From Egibacteraceae bacterium (GTDB lineage: Bacteria; Actinomycetota; Nitriliruptoria; Euzebyales; Egibacteraceae): a stretch of DNA of 64,000 nucleotides. Numbering within the stretch: position 1 is the stretch's first letter; each line of letters opens with the position of its first letter. Position numbers and translations under genes: made by a program. Where the stretch lies: the NCBI GenBank assembly GCA_030447925.1, contig JAUJNX010000001.1:1-64000 (forward strand), written 5' to 3'. Under the pieces are notes generated by a model. That model did not search any database. It was not told where the DNA came from and was given only the letters and a program-made list of their open reading frames with translations. This document shows positions 17,858 through 26,701 of the stretch, piece by piece.

Positions 17858-19875
17858 GCGAGCCCCCCGGGGCGCTCGGGGCGGGTGGCGGGGGCCCCTG
17901 GCGGCGCGGCGGCGGCGGCGGTCGCGCCCTGCCGGCCGTCCGCCTCGAGGGGGGCGGGGTCGGGGCCGGTCAGGCCGCCGACGGGCGGCGGGCCGTCGGC
18001 CGGGGACGGCAGCGCGCGGGGCGGCTCGGGGAGCGCGCGCACGGGCCCCTGGCGGACGTCGGTGCGGGGCGGCAGGGCGCCGGCCGGGCCCGGCCCGCCG
18101 GGCAGCGGGGTGCGGCGGGTCGCCAGCACCGCCGCGAGCGCCTGGCGCAGGCGGTCGGCGTCGGCGGCCGGGTCGGCGGCGGCCAGCGCCGCCTCGTAGC
18201 GCGCGCGGTCCTCGGCCGCCAGGTCCGCGAAGCGCTCGGTCAGGCGCGCCCGGGACTGCTCGATCAGCCAGCGCAGGTTCCCGGCCCCCAGGAGCTTGAC
18301 CAGCAGCGCCTGCTGCGCCGCCGCGGCGCCCGCGGCGATGCCGACCTCGGCGCCGGTCAGGCCGGCCGTCGCGCCCAGCACCACCAGCAGGGCGGCGGCC
18401 GCGACGCCGGTCACCGCCGTGGAGGCGAGCCGCGCGTTGTTCCGGCGCTCCGCCCCGACGGTCTCGACCAGGTGGACCACCTCGTCCTGCCAGGCGAGAA
18501 CCTCGCGCTCGGCGCGGCCGGCCAGGTCCGGCGCGCGATGGCCGAGGTCGGGGTGCGCGGCCAGCAGGTCGCGGCCGACCCCGGTCCGGCCCCACTCGGC
18601 CGCGGTCCCGGTGGCGGCCAGGTCCACGAGCTGGGTGACCAGCCCGGACAGGGTGCCGGCGACCTCGACGCGGGTCTCGCGCTCCAGGCGCCGCTCGCGG
18701 GGGTCGACCGGCCCGGCGGCGACCCCGCGGATCCAGTCGCGCGCCTGCCCGGTCGCCTGCTCGGCCAGGCGCAGGAAGCGGTTGGTGCCGACGTAGCGCT
18801 CCCAGTTGGCCAGCACCTCCTGGCGCAGCGGCAGCCCCTGCTCCAGCGCGGCGGCGAACTCCCGCTCGGCGCCCTCGTAGGCGCGGTGCGCCTCGTCGCG
18901 CAGCGCGGTGGCGGTGCGGCCCTCGTCCTCCAGCGCCGCCACCAGGGGCGCGACCTCGGCGGGCAGCGCGTCCAGCGCGCCGTCCAGCGTCCGGCGGCGC
19001 TGCTCGCGGCGGCGGACCGGGTCGGCCAGCCCGCGCAGCCAGTCGCGGAGGGGGGCGATCGCGGCGGGGGGCAGGCGCTCGTCGGTGACGGTGGTGTGGG
19101 GGACGACCAGCAGCGGGGCGTCGGCGGGGATGCCCGCGGCGATCAGCTTGCGCCGGAAGTCCTCGACGACGACCTGGGCGTCGGCGGGCTGGACCTGGGT
19201 GAGCACGACCGCCAGCGCGGTGTCGCGCGCCGCCGCCCGCCGCAGGTAGCGCATCGACTCCTCGTCGGCGTACTTGCCCACGGTGGTGAACCACAGCCAC
19301 AGGTCCGCGGCGTCCAGCAGCCGGTCGGCGAGGTCGCGGTTGCCCTGGCCGATCGAGTCGACGTCGGGCGCGTCGACCAGCGCGAGGCCGCGCGGCAGGT
19401 TGTGGTCCAGCAGCAGGGCCAGCGTGCCGGCCCGCCGACCTGATCCCCGTCCACCAGCGGCCTGGCGGCCGCCCTCACCCGGAGCGCCGGCGCGCCCGCC
19501 GCGCGGCTGCACCCGGGCGAGGCCCGCCAGCACCCGCTCGCCGGTGAACCAGCCGGCGTCGGCGGGGTTGGCGACCAGCGCGGGGTCGTAGGTGGTGGGG
19601 CGCAGCACGCCGGTGGCGACGGCCGCGCGGCCCAGCAGGCTGTTGACGACGGTCGACTTGCCGGCGCCGGTCACCCCGCCCAGGACGACGAGCAGCGGCG
19701 CTTCCAGGTCGCGCAGTCGCGCCCGGTGGCCCGCCACGTCGCGCGCCAGCCGGTCCCGCGCGCCCTCCCGCGCCGCCCGGTCGTCCCCGGACAGCGCGAA
19801 GTCCACCTCGCCGAGCGCCCGCGCGAGGTCCGCGAGCGCCCGGTCGAGCGAGTCCACCCTCGGCGTCTGCTCCAT
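17854..19875 (-). CDS. Dynamin-family GTPase, first of a coupled pair
   Basis: A 673-residue protein. The GTPase domain has G1 GGVTGAGKSTVVNSLLG (about residue 65), LRPTTYDP as switch I, G3 DAPDVDS, and a TQVQPAD segment where the G4 motif is expected. Between switch I and G3 there is a Gly/Arg-rich insert of ~25 residues. Two hydrophobic stretches (VTGVAAAALLVVLGATAGL and GIAAGAAAAQQALL, about residues 510-560) resemble membrane hairpins. The last 90 residues are Pro/Gly-rich and probably disordered. The ATG at 19875 (MEQTPRVDSL) is preferred to the upstream open frame to 19926. It leads the two-gene operon. Confidence 0.83.
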   Translation of the reverse strand: MEQTPRVDSLDRALADLARALGEVDFALSGDDRAAREGARDRLARDVAGHRARLRDLEAPLLVVLGGVTGAGKSTVVNSLLGRAAVATGVLRPTTYDPALVANPADAGWFTGERVLAGLARVQPRGGRAGAPGEGGRQAAGGRGSGRRAGTLALLLDHNLPRGLALVDAPDVDSIGQGNRDLADRLLDAADLWLWFTTVGKYADEESMRYLRRAAARDTALAVVLTQVQPADAQVVVEDFRRKLIAAGIPADAPLLVVPHTTVTDERLPPAAIAPLRDWLRGLADPVRRREQRRRTLDGALDALPAEVAPLVAALEDEGRTATALRDEAHRAYEGAEREFAAALEQGLPLRQEVLANWERYVGTNRFLRLAEQATGQARDWIRGVAAGPVDPRERRLERETRVEVAGTLSGLVTQLVDLAATGTAAEWGRTGVGRDLLAAHPDLGHRAPDLAGRAEREVLAWQDEVVHLVETVGAERRNNARLASTAVTGVAAAALLVVLGATAGLTGAEVGIAAGAAAAQQALLVKLLGAGNLRWLIEQSRARLTERFADLAAEDRARYEAALAAADPAADADRLRQALAAVLATRRTPLPGGPGPAGALPPRTDVRQGPVRALPEPPRALPSPADGPPPVGGLTGPDPAPLEADGRQGATAAAAAPPGAPATRPERPGGLA

Positions 19876-19906
19876 CCCGGCATTCGTGCCCGCCGGGACA
19901 GCTCCC

Positions 19907-20914
19907 TTAACGGTCCGCGGCGACAACCTCGGCGTCGTCGGGGTGCGCGGGGAGGCCGAACAGCGGGAACAGGCGGGTGTCGAGGAACGAGGTGATGCCC
20001 GCCACCCGGCCGCCCGACAGCGTGAGGACCTGCAGCGCCCACGGCTGGTGGCGCCCGCCGGGACCGTTGGCCCGGTAGTGCGCGAAGGCGGGGGCGCCGT
20101 TGACCCGCAGCGGCAGCAGCCGCGAGCCCTCGCACTCCGCGCCGGGCCCGCGCATCCACGCGGCGATGTCGTCGCGCCCCTGCAGCCACATCTCGAAGGG
20201 CGGCATGTTCTGCGTCGCGTCCTCCAGCAGCAGGGCGACGAAGCGGTCGATGTCGTAGCCCTCGAACGCCGTGACGTAGTCGGCCAGGAGGTCCGACTGC
20301 TCCGCGTCCGCCAGGTCGGCCGACCCGTCGTCGTCCGGCGCGCGCGCGGCCAGCGTCGCCCGCGCCCGCTGCAGGACGCTGTTCACCGACGCGGTGGAGG
20401 TCTCGAGCAGCCCGGCGACCTCGTCGGCCTTCCAGCGCAGCACGTCACGCAGGATCAGCACCGCCCGCTGGCGGGGCGGGAGGTGCTGGAGGGCGGCGAC
20501 GAAGGCCAGGCGGATCGACTCGCGCCCGACCGCCACGTCCGCGGGGTCGCCGGCGACCGGCAGGACGCGGGCGTCCAGCATCGGCTCCAGCCAGGTGTCC
20601 TCCGGCTGCCGCGCGGCCAGGGACGCCGGGACCGGCTGCCAGGAGGTCGACGACAGGTCCATGGGCCGGGCGCGCCGGCTGCGGCTGCCGAGCATGTCCA
20701 GGCACACGTTGGTGGCGATGCGGTACAGCCAGGAGCGCAGCGCGGACCGCCCCTCGAACCGGTCCATGCCGCGCCACGCGCGCACCATGGTCTCCTGCAC
20801 CGCGTCCTCGGCGTCGAACGCCGACCCGAGCATCCGGTAGCAGTAGCCCGTCAGCTCCCGGCGGTGCTCGTCGAGGTCCGACGCCACCCCCGCGCCCGTC
20901 GCGATCGTCGCCAT
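19907..20914 (-). CDS. ECF RNA polymerase sigma factor with C-terminal SnoaL-like domain
   Basis: A 335-residue sigma factor. Region 2 is YCYRMLGSAFDAEDAVQETMVRAW, region 4 is LPPRQRAVLILRDVLRWKADEVAGLLETS. The C-terminal ~125 residues (LLADYVTAFEGYDIDRFVALLLEDATQNMPP onward) form a SnoaL-like domain. This architecture defines the SigG/SigJ-like ECF groups, where the extra domain replaces an anti-sigma factor as the regulator. The ATG at 20914 is preferred to the GTG at 20920. No anti-sigma gene lies nearby, as expected for the type. Confidence 0.9.
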   Translation of the reverse strand: MATIATGAGVASDLDEHRRELTGYCYRMLGSAFDAEDAVQETMVRAWRGMDRFEGRSALRSWLYRIATNVCLDMLGSRSRRARPMDLSSTSWQPVPASLAARQPEDTWLEPMLDARVLPVAGDPADVAVGRESIRLAFVAALQHLPPRQRAVLILRDVLRWKADEVAGLLETSTASVNSVLQRARATLAARAPDDDGSADLADAEQSDLLADYVTAFEGYDIDRFVALLLEDATQNMPPFEMWLQGRDDIAAWMRGPGAECEGSRLLPLRVNGAPAFAHYRANGPGGRHQPWALQVLTLSGGRVAGITSFLDTRLFPLFGLPAHPDDAEVVAADR

Positions 20915-20982
20915 GCCCACCCTCCCCCTCAGCTAGGGCGGACACGACACCACACCCGAGCGCCGGGCGCCAGCACGACCGG

Positions 20983-21528
20983 TCAGGTCCCGTCGCTCCA
21001 CAGGGGGGTGGCCAGGGAGAAGCCGGTCAGCTCCGCCTCGGCGACGATGTCGGCGAACACGTCGGTGACGTAGATCGTCGACCGCGGGCGCTGCGGGATC
21101 TTGAACGCGGGCACCCCGCGCAGGCGGCCGGCGGAGAAGACGTGGGTGACGACGCGGTCGAGCTGGCCGTCCGCGGTGTAGGTGACCTTCGACGCGCGCA
21201 GGTCGAGGGCGTCGATCACGCGGGTCACGTTGAGCAGCGAGTAGCCGGTGGGGGTGCCGGCCAGGGGGAGCAGCTCCGCGAAGCCCTCCAGCGTGGCCGC
21301 CAGCGCGCGGGCCGCGGTCGCCGACAGCGCCCGGTCGACGGCCTCCAGGGGCAGGCAGTCGGTGATGGCCGCGCCGGCCGGGAGGACCGGCTCGACCACG
21401 ATCGGGTGCCAGCGGTCCGCCAGCGGCACGCCCCGGACCATCTCCTGCAGCCAGTCCCGGTCCGCCCGCCCGGGCACCGCCAGCGCCCCCACCCCCTCCA
21501 GCTCCAGGCGCAGGTCGTACACCCTCAT
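20983..21528 (-). CDS. imm11-type (DUF1629-like) domain protein
   Basis: A 181-residue protein. The C-terminus (PAFKIPQRPRSTIYVTDVFADIVAEAELTGFSL) matches the end of imm11-family proteins: an F-x-I-P core, an (I/V)-Y-V-T-D strand and a helix ending L-T-G-F. Family members are predicted immunity proteins paired with polymorphic toxins; many occur alone. No toxin gene is adjacent here. The ATG at 21528 has a GAGGTG Shine-Dalgarno just upstream. Assignment is moderate and the immunity role is only a family inference. Confidence 0.5.
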   Translation of the reverse strand: MRVYDLRLELEGVGALAVPGRADRDWLQEMVRGVPLADRWHPIVVEPVLPAGAAITDCLPLEAVDRALSATAARALAATLEGFAELLPLAGTPTGYSLLNVTRVIDALDLRASKVTYTADGQLDRVVTHVFSAGRLRGVPAFKIPQRPRSTIYVTDVFADIVAEAELTGFSLATPLWSDGT

Positions 21529-21712
21529 GGGTGCACCTCGGGCGCCGGGCGGCTCCCCGACAGCGACTCCGGGCTTCGCCCTCCACCACTCATGCCAGCC
21601 CCCCGTCCGCCCGCTCGCCCTGCGCATCGTGGATGCCCCGCGCCCCGGCGACAACCCCACCCCCCCCCGCCGGGTCGAGGAACCCGCCCGCGGGCGGCGC
21701 CGTTGGGGCGGC

Positions 21713-22360
21713 ATGGACGCAGGCGGGCAGGTCGGGCGGGTCGTGGTGCGGCGGCGGTCGTGGGGGCGGGCGGTCGGGGAGAGCGTCGGGCTGGTGCTGG
21801 TGGCGCTGGTGCTGTCGGTGCTGGTGAAGACCTTCCTGCTGCAGGTGTTCTGGATCCCGTCCGGGTCGATGCTGCCGACGCTCGCGCTGCGGGACCGCAT
21901 CGCGGTCGACCGGGTCAGCTACCAGCTGCGCGACCCCGAGCGCGGCGAGGTCGTGGTGTTCTCCCGCGCGGTGGCCGGGGAACCGCCCTCGCTGCTGGAC
22001 CGCGCGGGGGACCTGCTGGTGTCCGGGCTGGGCGCCACCGCGGACCAGGAGCAGCTCGTCAAGCGCGTCATCGGCCTGCCGGGCGAGACCGTGGAGATCC
22101 GCGACGGCGCCGTCCACGTCGACGGGCGCCCGCTGGCGGAGCGCGCGACCGCCGACGGCGGCTACCTCCAGGCCGCCCCGGGCGACGACTTCGGCCCGGT
22201 CACCGTGCCCGACGGCCGCTACTTCCTGATGGGGGACAACCGCGACGGCTCCGACGACAGCCGCGGGTCGCTGGGGACCATCCCCCGCGAGGACGTGGTC
22301 GGCCGGGCGGTCGCCGTGATCTGGCCGGTGACCCGCCTCGGCGACGTCCCCGGGCCCTGA
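21713..22360 (+). CDS. lepB: Signal peptidase I
   Basis: A 215-residue type I signal peptidase. One N-terminal transmembrane helix (VGLVLVALVLSVLVKTFLLQVFW) is followed by box B IPSGSMLPTL with the nucleophile Ser (about residue 49), box D KRVIGLPGETV with the general-base Lys (about 115), and box E MGDNRDGSDDSRG. It cleaves signal peptides from exported proteins on the outer face of the membrane. The ATG at 21713 gives a short cytoplasmic tail. No operon partner on this strand. Confidence 0.93.
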   Translation: MDAGGQVGRVVVRRRSWGRAVGESVGLVLVALVLSVLVKTFLLQVFWIPSGSMLPTLALRDRIAVDRVSYQLRDPERGEVVVFSRAVAGEPPSLLDRAGDLLVSGLGATADQEQLVKRVIGLPGETVEIRDGAVHVDGRPLAERATADGGYLQAAPGDDFGPVTVPDGRYFLMGDNRDGSDDSRGSLGTIPREDVVGRAVAVIWPVTRLGDVPGP

Positions 22361-22367
22361 CGCCCGG

Positions 22368-23501
22368 TCACGCGCGTTCGCGGACGACCAGGGTGCAGGA
22401 GGGCCGGCGCAGGACCCAGCCGCCCGGCTCGGGCGCCGCGCCCGGCGGGAGGGCGGCGACCTCCAGCGCGGTCGCGTCGAGCGGGACGACGTCGCGCAGG
22501 TGGTCGAGCAGGACGGACTCGGCGGCGGCGGTGCCGTAGACCAGCACCTCGTTGCCCTCGACGACGGCGAGGCTGCGCTCGGCGGCCAGCAGCAGGCCCG
22601 CCGCGAACCGGCGCTGCCCCGGGTCGGCCAGCTGCACGGCCCGCGGGTCGGCGCGCAGCAGGCGCAGGAACCAGCCGGGCGGCAGGGGCCGGGCCCCGCG
22701 CCAGCGGGGCTCGCCGGCGAGGAGCTCGCGCAGGGCGGCGACCTCGGCCGCACCGAGGGCGTCGCCCGCTGCCAGCCAGCCGGCGACGGGGACCGGCCCG
22801 ACCGGCGGCTCGTGGGGCCCCTGGAGGGTGCGCAGGAACCCGCACGGCGCGACGCTGCGGCTGCGGGCGGTCCCGTCCGCCGCCTTGACCAGCACCACCG
22901 AGAGGTGGACCCCCGCGGCGATCCAGATGGGCACGGCCAGCAGGCCCCCGGGGCGGAGCTGCTCCAGCCAGCGGGGCGACAGGTCCCACACCCCGAGGGT
23001 CACCTGGATCGCGTCGTGGGGGGCCCGGTCGGGCGCGCCGTCCCAGCCGTCGCCCGCCCGCACCTCGACCGGCAGGCCCGCGAGGTGGTCGCACGCGGCC
23101 GCGGCGACCTCGGGGTGCAGCTCGACGGTGGTGACCGCCCCGGCGGGACCGACCAGGCGCCACAGCAGCGCCGCGTTGTAGCCGGTGCCGGTGCCGACCT
23201 CCAGGACCCGCGCGCCCTCGGGCGGGCGTAGCTGCTCGAGCATCAGGGCCAGCAGGGTCGGCTCGCTGGCGGAGCTGATCGGCGTCCCGTCCGCGTCGCG
23301 CCGGGTGGGGACGGCCTCGCCGCCGTAGGTGATCGCCAGCGGGGTGCCGGGCAGGAAGTGGTGGCGGTGGACCGCGCGGAAGGCGCGCTGGATCCGCGGC
23401 GTCGGCAGCAGGCGGTCCTCGGTCAGGCGCGCGACCATGCGCTCGTTCAGGTGGCGCGCCGCCTCCTCCGTGGATGGGGCCGCGAGGTCGCCGCCCGCCA
23501 T
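22368..23501 (-). CDS. Protein-L-isoaspartate O-methyltransferase-like SAM enzyme
   Basis: A 377-residue methyltransferase. It has ISSASEPTLLALMLEQL (the PCMT substrate/active-site region, usually ISxPxxxAxM), then motif I VLEVGTGTGYNAALL, the acidic TTVELHPE after strand 2, and a C-terminal extension of ~150 residues. PCMT repairs isoaspartyl residues in aged proteins; the long form with extra C-terminal domain occurs in actinobacteria, where some members modify ribosomally made peptides. No peptide precursor gene is recognisable next to it. It is convergent with lepB (7-base gap) and divergent from the ebo cluster. Confidence 0.8.
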   Translation of the reverse strand: MAGGDLAAPSTEEAARHLNERMVARLTEDRLLPTPRIQRAFRAVHRHHFLPGTPLAITYGGEAVPTRRDADGTPISSASEPTLLALMLEQLRPPEGARVLEVGTGTGYNAALLWRLVGPAGAVTTVELHPEVAAAACDHLAGLPVEVRAGDGWDGAPDRAPHDAIQVTLGVWDLSPRWLEQLRPGGLLAVPIWIAAGVHLSVVLVKAADGTARSRSVAPCGFLRTLQGPHEPPVGPVPVAGWLAAGDALGAAEVAALRELLAGEPRWRGARPLPPGWFLRLLRADPRAVQLADPGQRRFAAGLLLAAERSLAVVEGNEVLVYGTAAAESVLLDHLRDVVPLDATALEVAALPPGAAPEPGGWVLRRPSCTLVVRERA

Positions 23502-23614
23502 CCGTCCCCGTCCGTCGTCCAGGTGGGCGAGGCCGCGCTGCCTCCGGTCGGAGTCCAGGGTGGGGACCGCGCACCGCTGCGGTCAAGGCCGCGCTTCGAC
23601 CCGCCGAGGGACGA

Positions 23615-23643
23615 ATGAACGCAGAAGCGACGTGCGCTAGCGT
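23615..23643 (+). promoter_or_regulatory. Possible promoter of the ebo cluster
   Basis: TAGCGT (23638-23643) fits an actinobacterial -10 (TANNNT) and TGAAC lies about 17 bp upstream as a weak -35. GAGGAGGT (about 23651-23658) just before the GTG at 23662 is a strong RBS for eboC. The -35 is poor, so this is a candidate only. Confidence 0.35.
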
Positions 23644-23661
23644 GCGCCGCGAGGAGGTCGC

Positions 23662-24593
23662 GTGACCACGACGGGGGAGCGGATCGCCGCGCTGGCGGAG
23701 CTGGTGCGCCTGCCCGCGGTGCTGACGGTGCCGGGCGACGCGCTCGCGGGGGCGGCCCTGGCCGGGGTCCCGGCGCGACCGGGGCTGGTGGGGGCGTCGG
23801 CGGCGCTGTACCTCGGCGGGATGGCGCTGAACGACTGGGCCGACCGCGACGTCGACGCGGTCGAGCGGCCCGGCGCCCCATCCCGTCGGGGCGGGTGAGC
23901 CCGCCGCGGCGCTGGGCGTCGCCACGGGGCTGACCGCGCTGGGGCTGGGGCTGGCCGCGCGGTCGGGGGCCGGCGCGGGCTGGCGACCGCGGCGGCCACG
24001 GCGGCGGCGGCCTGGACCTACGACCTGCGCACCACGTCGACGCCCGCGGGCCGTGGACCATGGCGGCCGCCCGCGCGCTGGACGTCCTCCTCGGCGCGGG
24101 CCGCCGCCCGCCGGGGGTGGGGCGCGGGGCGGCGGGCGCAGGAGCCGGGACGGGGGCGGCCGGGCCGGGCGTGGGGTGGGCGGCGGCGGGGGCCGGGGTG
24201 GTCGGGCTGCACACCGTGGTGGTGACGCGGCTGTCGGCGCACGAGGGGGGGGGGCCGGGGCGGGCGCGGGGGCGCAGGCGCTGGCGGGCACCGCGGCCGT
24301 CGTCGCCGCCGCGGGGACGCTGGTGGGGCGGCGGGCCGCGGACCCCTTCGCGCGCGGGGCCGCCCTGGGACTCCTCGCGGCGTACGCGGCGCGCGGTGGG
24401 GGTGCCGCAGGCCCGCGCCCGCGCGCAGGGGGATGCCGCGACGGTGCGCCGGGCGGTCGGCGCGGGCGTGGTGGGCCTGGTCCTGCTCGAGGCCGCGCTC
24501 CTGGCGGCGGCCGGACGCCCCGCCTCGGCCGCCGCGGTCGCCGCCTGCTGGCCCGCCGCCCGCACCCTGTCACGCCGGAGGTCGGTCACATGA
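23662..24593 (+). pseudogene. eboC: UbiA-like prenyltransferase EboC, multiple frameshifts
   Basis: EboC is a UbiA-superfamily membrane protein of the ebo cluster, which in cyanobacteria helps move metabolite precursors (e.g. of scytonemin) to the periplasm. The first ~75 codons are clear: LAELVRLPAVLTVPGDALAGAAL, then GMALNDWADRDVDAVERP, the Asp-rich motif with N-D-x-x-D-x-x-x-D. A frame change near 23873 continues as IPSGRVSPAAALGVATGLTALGLGL, a second near 23975 gives ATAAATAAAAWTYDLR, a third leads to MAAARALDVLLGA, and further breaks lie near 24250 and 24400 before the tail ending TLSRRRSVT. Each frame continues the same protein, so the gene was whole; the indels sit in G/C runs and may be sequence errors. 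The stop is followed 31 bases later by eboA. Confidence 0.75.
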
Positions 24594-24806
24594 GCCCCGT
24601 GCCCACGACGCCGGAGGGCGGGTGGTGAACGCCGCGACCGTGCGCGCGGCGCTGGCGCCGCACCTCGACGAGGACCGCCGCGCCTGGCTGGCCGGGGCCG
24701 AGGCGGCCGCGGCCGCCGACCCGGCCGCCCTGGCGGTGCGCTTCCCCGAGGTCGGGCGCCGACTGGGCCGCGGCGCGCTCCTGCCCGCCCGCCCCGGCGA
24801 GCCGGC

Positions 24807-25235
24807 GGCTGCTCCGGGTCCGGGAGCGACTCCGGCCCGCCGCCCCGGCGGGGACCGGGCTGATCCCGGGCAGGGAGCCGCAGGCGGCCCGCAGCCCGTC
24901 GCGCTTGGCCTGACCGGCGTCCTGCTCCAGCGTCACCACCATCACCCGCTGGTCGCCGGCGAACAGGTAGTTGCTGAACGCCACGAACAGGATGCCCAGC
25001 AGAGCGAGCGCGCCGAAGGCGGTCACCACCGCCCGGTCACGCGACCGGGCGTCCCGCCACCAGGGCGCGGCACCCCGCGAGCTCTCCACATCCCCCATTG
25101 TCGCGCCCCCTCGGCCTGGGCGCCTGCTCCCGTGGGTCCAGCCGACGAGGCGCACCTACGCTGGCCCGGTGCTGGACCTGCCCGACTCCGCGTGGCGCCG
25201 TCCCGACCGGGGGCTGCTCCGGGTCCGGGAGCGAC
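24807..25235. repeat. 24-bp direct repeats flanking a foreign 405-bp segment inside eboA
   Basis: Copies at 24807-24830 and 25212-25235 are identical over 24 bases and differ at the bases just outside (C/G before, T/C after). Spacing is 405 bp, a multiple of three. No transposase, inverted terminal repeats or short target duplication is present, so an IS element is unlikely; recombination or misassembly at the repeat fits better. Confidence 0.8.
24831..25098 (-). pseudogene. 5' part of a small membrane-anchored protein, inside the eboA insertion
   Basis: Minus-strand frame from an ATG at 25098: MGDVESSRG, a basic stretch (WWRDARSRDR), then one transmembrane helix (AVVTAFGALALLGILFVAFSNYLF) and an extracellular part (VMVVTLEQDAGQAKRDGLRAACGSLPG). 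It is cut at the repeat copy near 24830. The pattern is that of uncharacterised actinobacterial single-pass proteins; no function can be given. A plus-strand GTG at 25169 (VLDLPDSAWRRPDRG) diverges from it and is cut by the second repeat, so the insert looks like a normal divergent gene start region placed in the wrong locus. Confidence 0.5.
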
Positions 25236-25823
25236 CCTGGGCCACTGGACCGTCGACGACGCCGGCCGCGCGCTGCTCCTGGTCGCCGCCGCCGAGCGGC
25301 CGGGCGCCGCCCGCAACGATGCGGGCGCGGGTGGGCTCGCGGCGGTGCTGCGGGAGCTGTACCGGCACGGCGACGCCGCGGAGAAGCGCGGGGTGCTGCG
25401 CGCGCTGGACGTGCTCGACCTGGACGGGCCGGCGCGGGACGCGGCGCGCGACCTCGTCGCCGACGCGCTGCGCACCAACGACCTGCGCCTGATCGGCGCG
25501 GCCCTGGGGCCGTTCGGCAGCGCGGCGCTGGACGACGACGCCCTCGCGCACGCCGTCCTCAAGTGCGTGTTCGTCGGCGTGCCGCTGGCCGCCGTCCCCG
25601 GGCTGCACGCCCGCAGGACCCCGGAGCTGTCCCGGATGCTCGCCGCCTACGTGCACGAGCGCATCGCCGCCGGGCGCGCGGTCCCCCCGGAGGTGTGGCC
25701 CGTGATCGACGCCCACCCGCCCGCCGCGGAGCTGGCGGCGATCCGCGCGGAGCTGGACTCCCCCGTCCCCGACCGCCGCGAGGCCGCGTCCGCGGCGCTC
25801 GCCGGCAGGCAGGAGCCGTAGCC

Positions 25824-26699
25824 GTGCCCCCCGCCCCGCGCCTGTTCGACCCCCACATCCACATGACCTCGCGGACCACCGACGACTACGAGGCGATGGC
25901 CGCAGCCGGCACCCTCGCCGTCGTGGAGCCGGCGTTCTGGCTGGGCCAGCCGCGCACGTCGGCGGGGAGCTTCACCGACTACTTCGACGGGCTGATCGGC
26001 TGGGAGCCGTTCCGCGCCGCGCAGTTCGGCATCGTCCACCACTGCACGATCGCGCTGAACCCGAAGGAGGCCAACGACCGCGGCCTGGCCCGCGACGTCC
26101 TGGCCGTCCTGCCGCGCTACCTGGCCAAGGACCGCGTCGTGGCGGTGGGCGAGGTCGGCTACGACGCGCAGACCCCCGCCGAGGACGAGGCCTTCGCCGC
26201 CCAGGTCGCCCTGGCGCACGAGCACGACCTGCCCGTGCTGGTCCACACCCCCCACCGCGACAAGGCGGCGGGCACCCGGCGCTCGCTGGACCTGTGCGCC
26301 GAGGCGGGCCTGCCCCCCGAACGGACCCTGGTCGACCACCTCAATGAGGTCACGGTCGGGCTGGTGCGGGAGCGCGGCTGCTGGATGGGCTTCTCGATCT
26401 ACCCCGACACCAAGATGGACGAGGCCCGCATGGTGCGGATCCTCCAGGAGCACGGCACCGAGCGCGTGCTGGTCAACTCGGCGGCCGACTGGGGCCGCAG
26501 CGACCCGCTCAAGGTCGCCAAGACCGCCGCGGCGATGCGTGCCGCCGGCTTCGGGCCGGACGAGGTCGACCAGGTCGTGTGGCGCAACCCCGTGGCCTTC
26601 TACGGGCAGAGCGGGCGGCTGGAGCTGGAGGCGGCAGCGCAGCCCGACGCCACCTTCGCCGGCAACAGCGTCCTGCGCGGCGAGCGCGCGGCGGTCTGA
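25824..26699 (+). CDS. eboB: TatD-family metal-dependent hydrolase EboB
   Basis: A 291-residue TatD-like hydrolase and the intact member of the ebo set. FDPHIHM gives the first metal-binding His-x-His, VAVGEVGYD the bridging Glu, VLVHTPHRDK a metal-ligand His, and NSAADWGRSDPLKVAKTA the catalytic Asp. TatD-like enzymes are cytoplasmic amidohydrolase-fold proteins acting as nucleases or on small molecules; the ebo version has no proven substrate. The GTG at 25824 lies 2 bases after eboA, so translation is coupled. The downstream gene starts 2 bases after this stop. Confidence 0.88.
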   Translation: MPPAPRLFDPHIHMTSRTTDDYEAMAAAGTLAVVEPAFWLGQPRTSAGSFTDYFDGLIGWEPFRAAQFGIVHHCTIALNPKEANDRGLARDVLAVLPRYLAKDRVVAVGEVGYDAQTPAEDEAFAAQVALAHEHDLPVLVHTPHRDKAAGTRRSLDLCAEAGLPPERTLVDHLNEVTVGLVRERGCWMGFSIYPDTKMDEARMVRILQEHGTERVLVNSAADWGRSDPLKVAKTAAAMRAAGFGPDEVDQVVWRNPVAFYGQSGRLELEAAAQPDATFAGNSVLRGERAAV

Positions 26700-26701
26700 C
26701 G

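Larger units (their letters stand above)
24625..25821 (+). pseudogene. eboA: EboA domain protein, interrupted by a 405-bp insertion
   Basis: The first ~65 codons (RAALAPHLDEDRRAWLAGAE... VRFPEVGRRLGRG) and the last ~190 (WTVDDAGRALLLVAAAE... VLRALDVLDLDGPARD... TNDLRLIGAALG... AVLKCVFVGVPL) match an EboA protein of ~220-260 residues. Between them a 24-bp exact direct repeat (24807-24830 and 25212-25235) brackets 405 bases that do not belong. Removing one repeat plus insert rejoins the two halves in frame. The insert carries a minus-strand small membrane-protein start and a plus-strand GTG start, i.e. a divergent intergenic region from elsewhere. EboA is of unknown biochemical function but is needed for the ebo phenotype. 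The stop is 2 bases before eboB. Confidence 0.75.

Noticed and set aside
9590..21551. Similar GTGCACCTCGG(A/G)CGCCGGG motif upstream of UPF0261 and of the imm11-like gene
   Set aside because: Part of the match is the Shine-Dalgarno of the imm11 gene and the rest is GC-rich. Two copies are not enough to claim a regulon.
24590..24628. Short ORF MSPVPTTPEGGW overlapping the eboC stop
   Set aside because: It is 12 codons, ends right at the eboA start, and has no RBS of its own. It is probably leader sequence or a product of the frame errors in this region.
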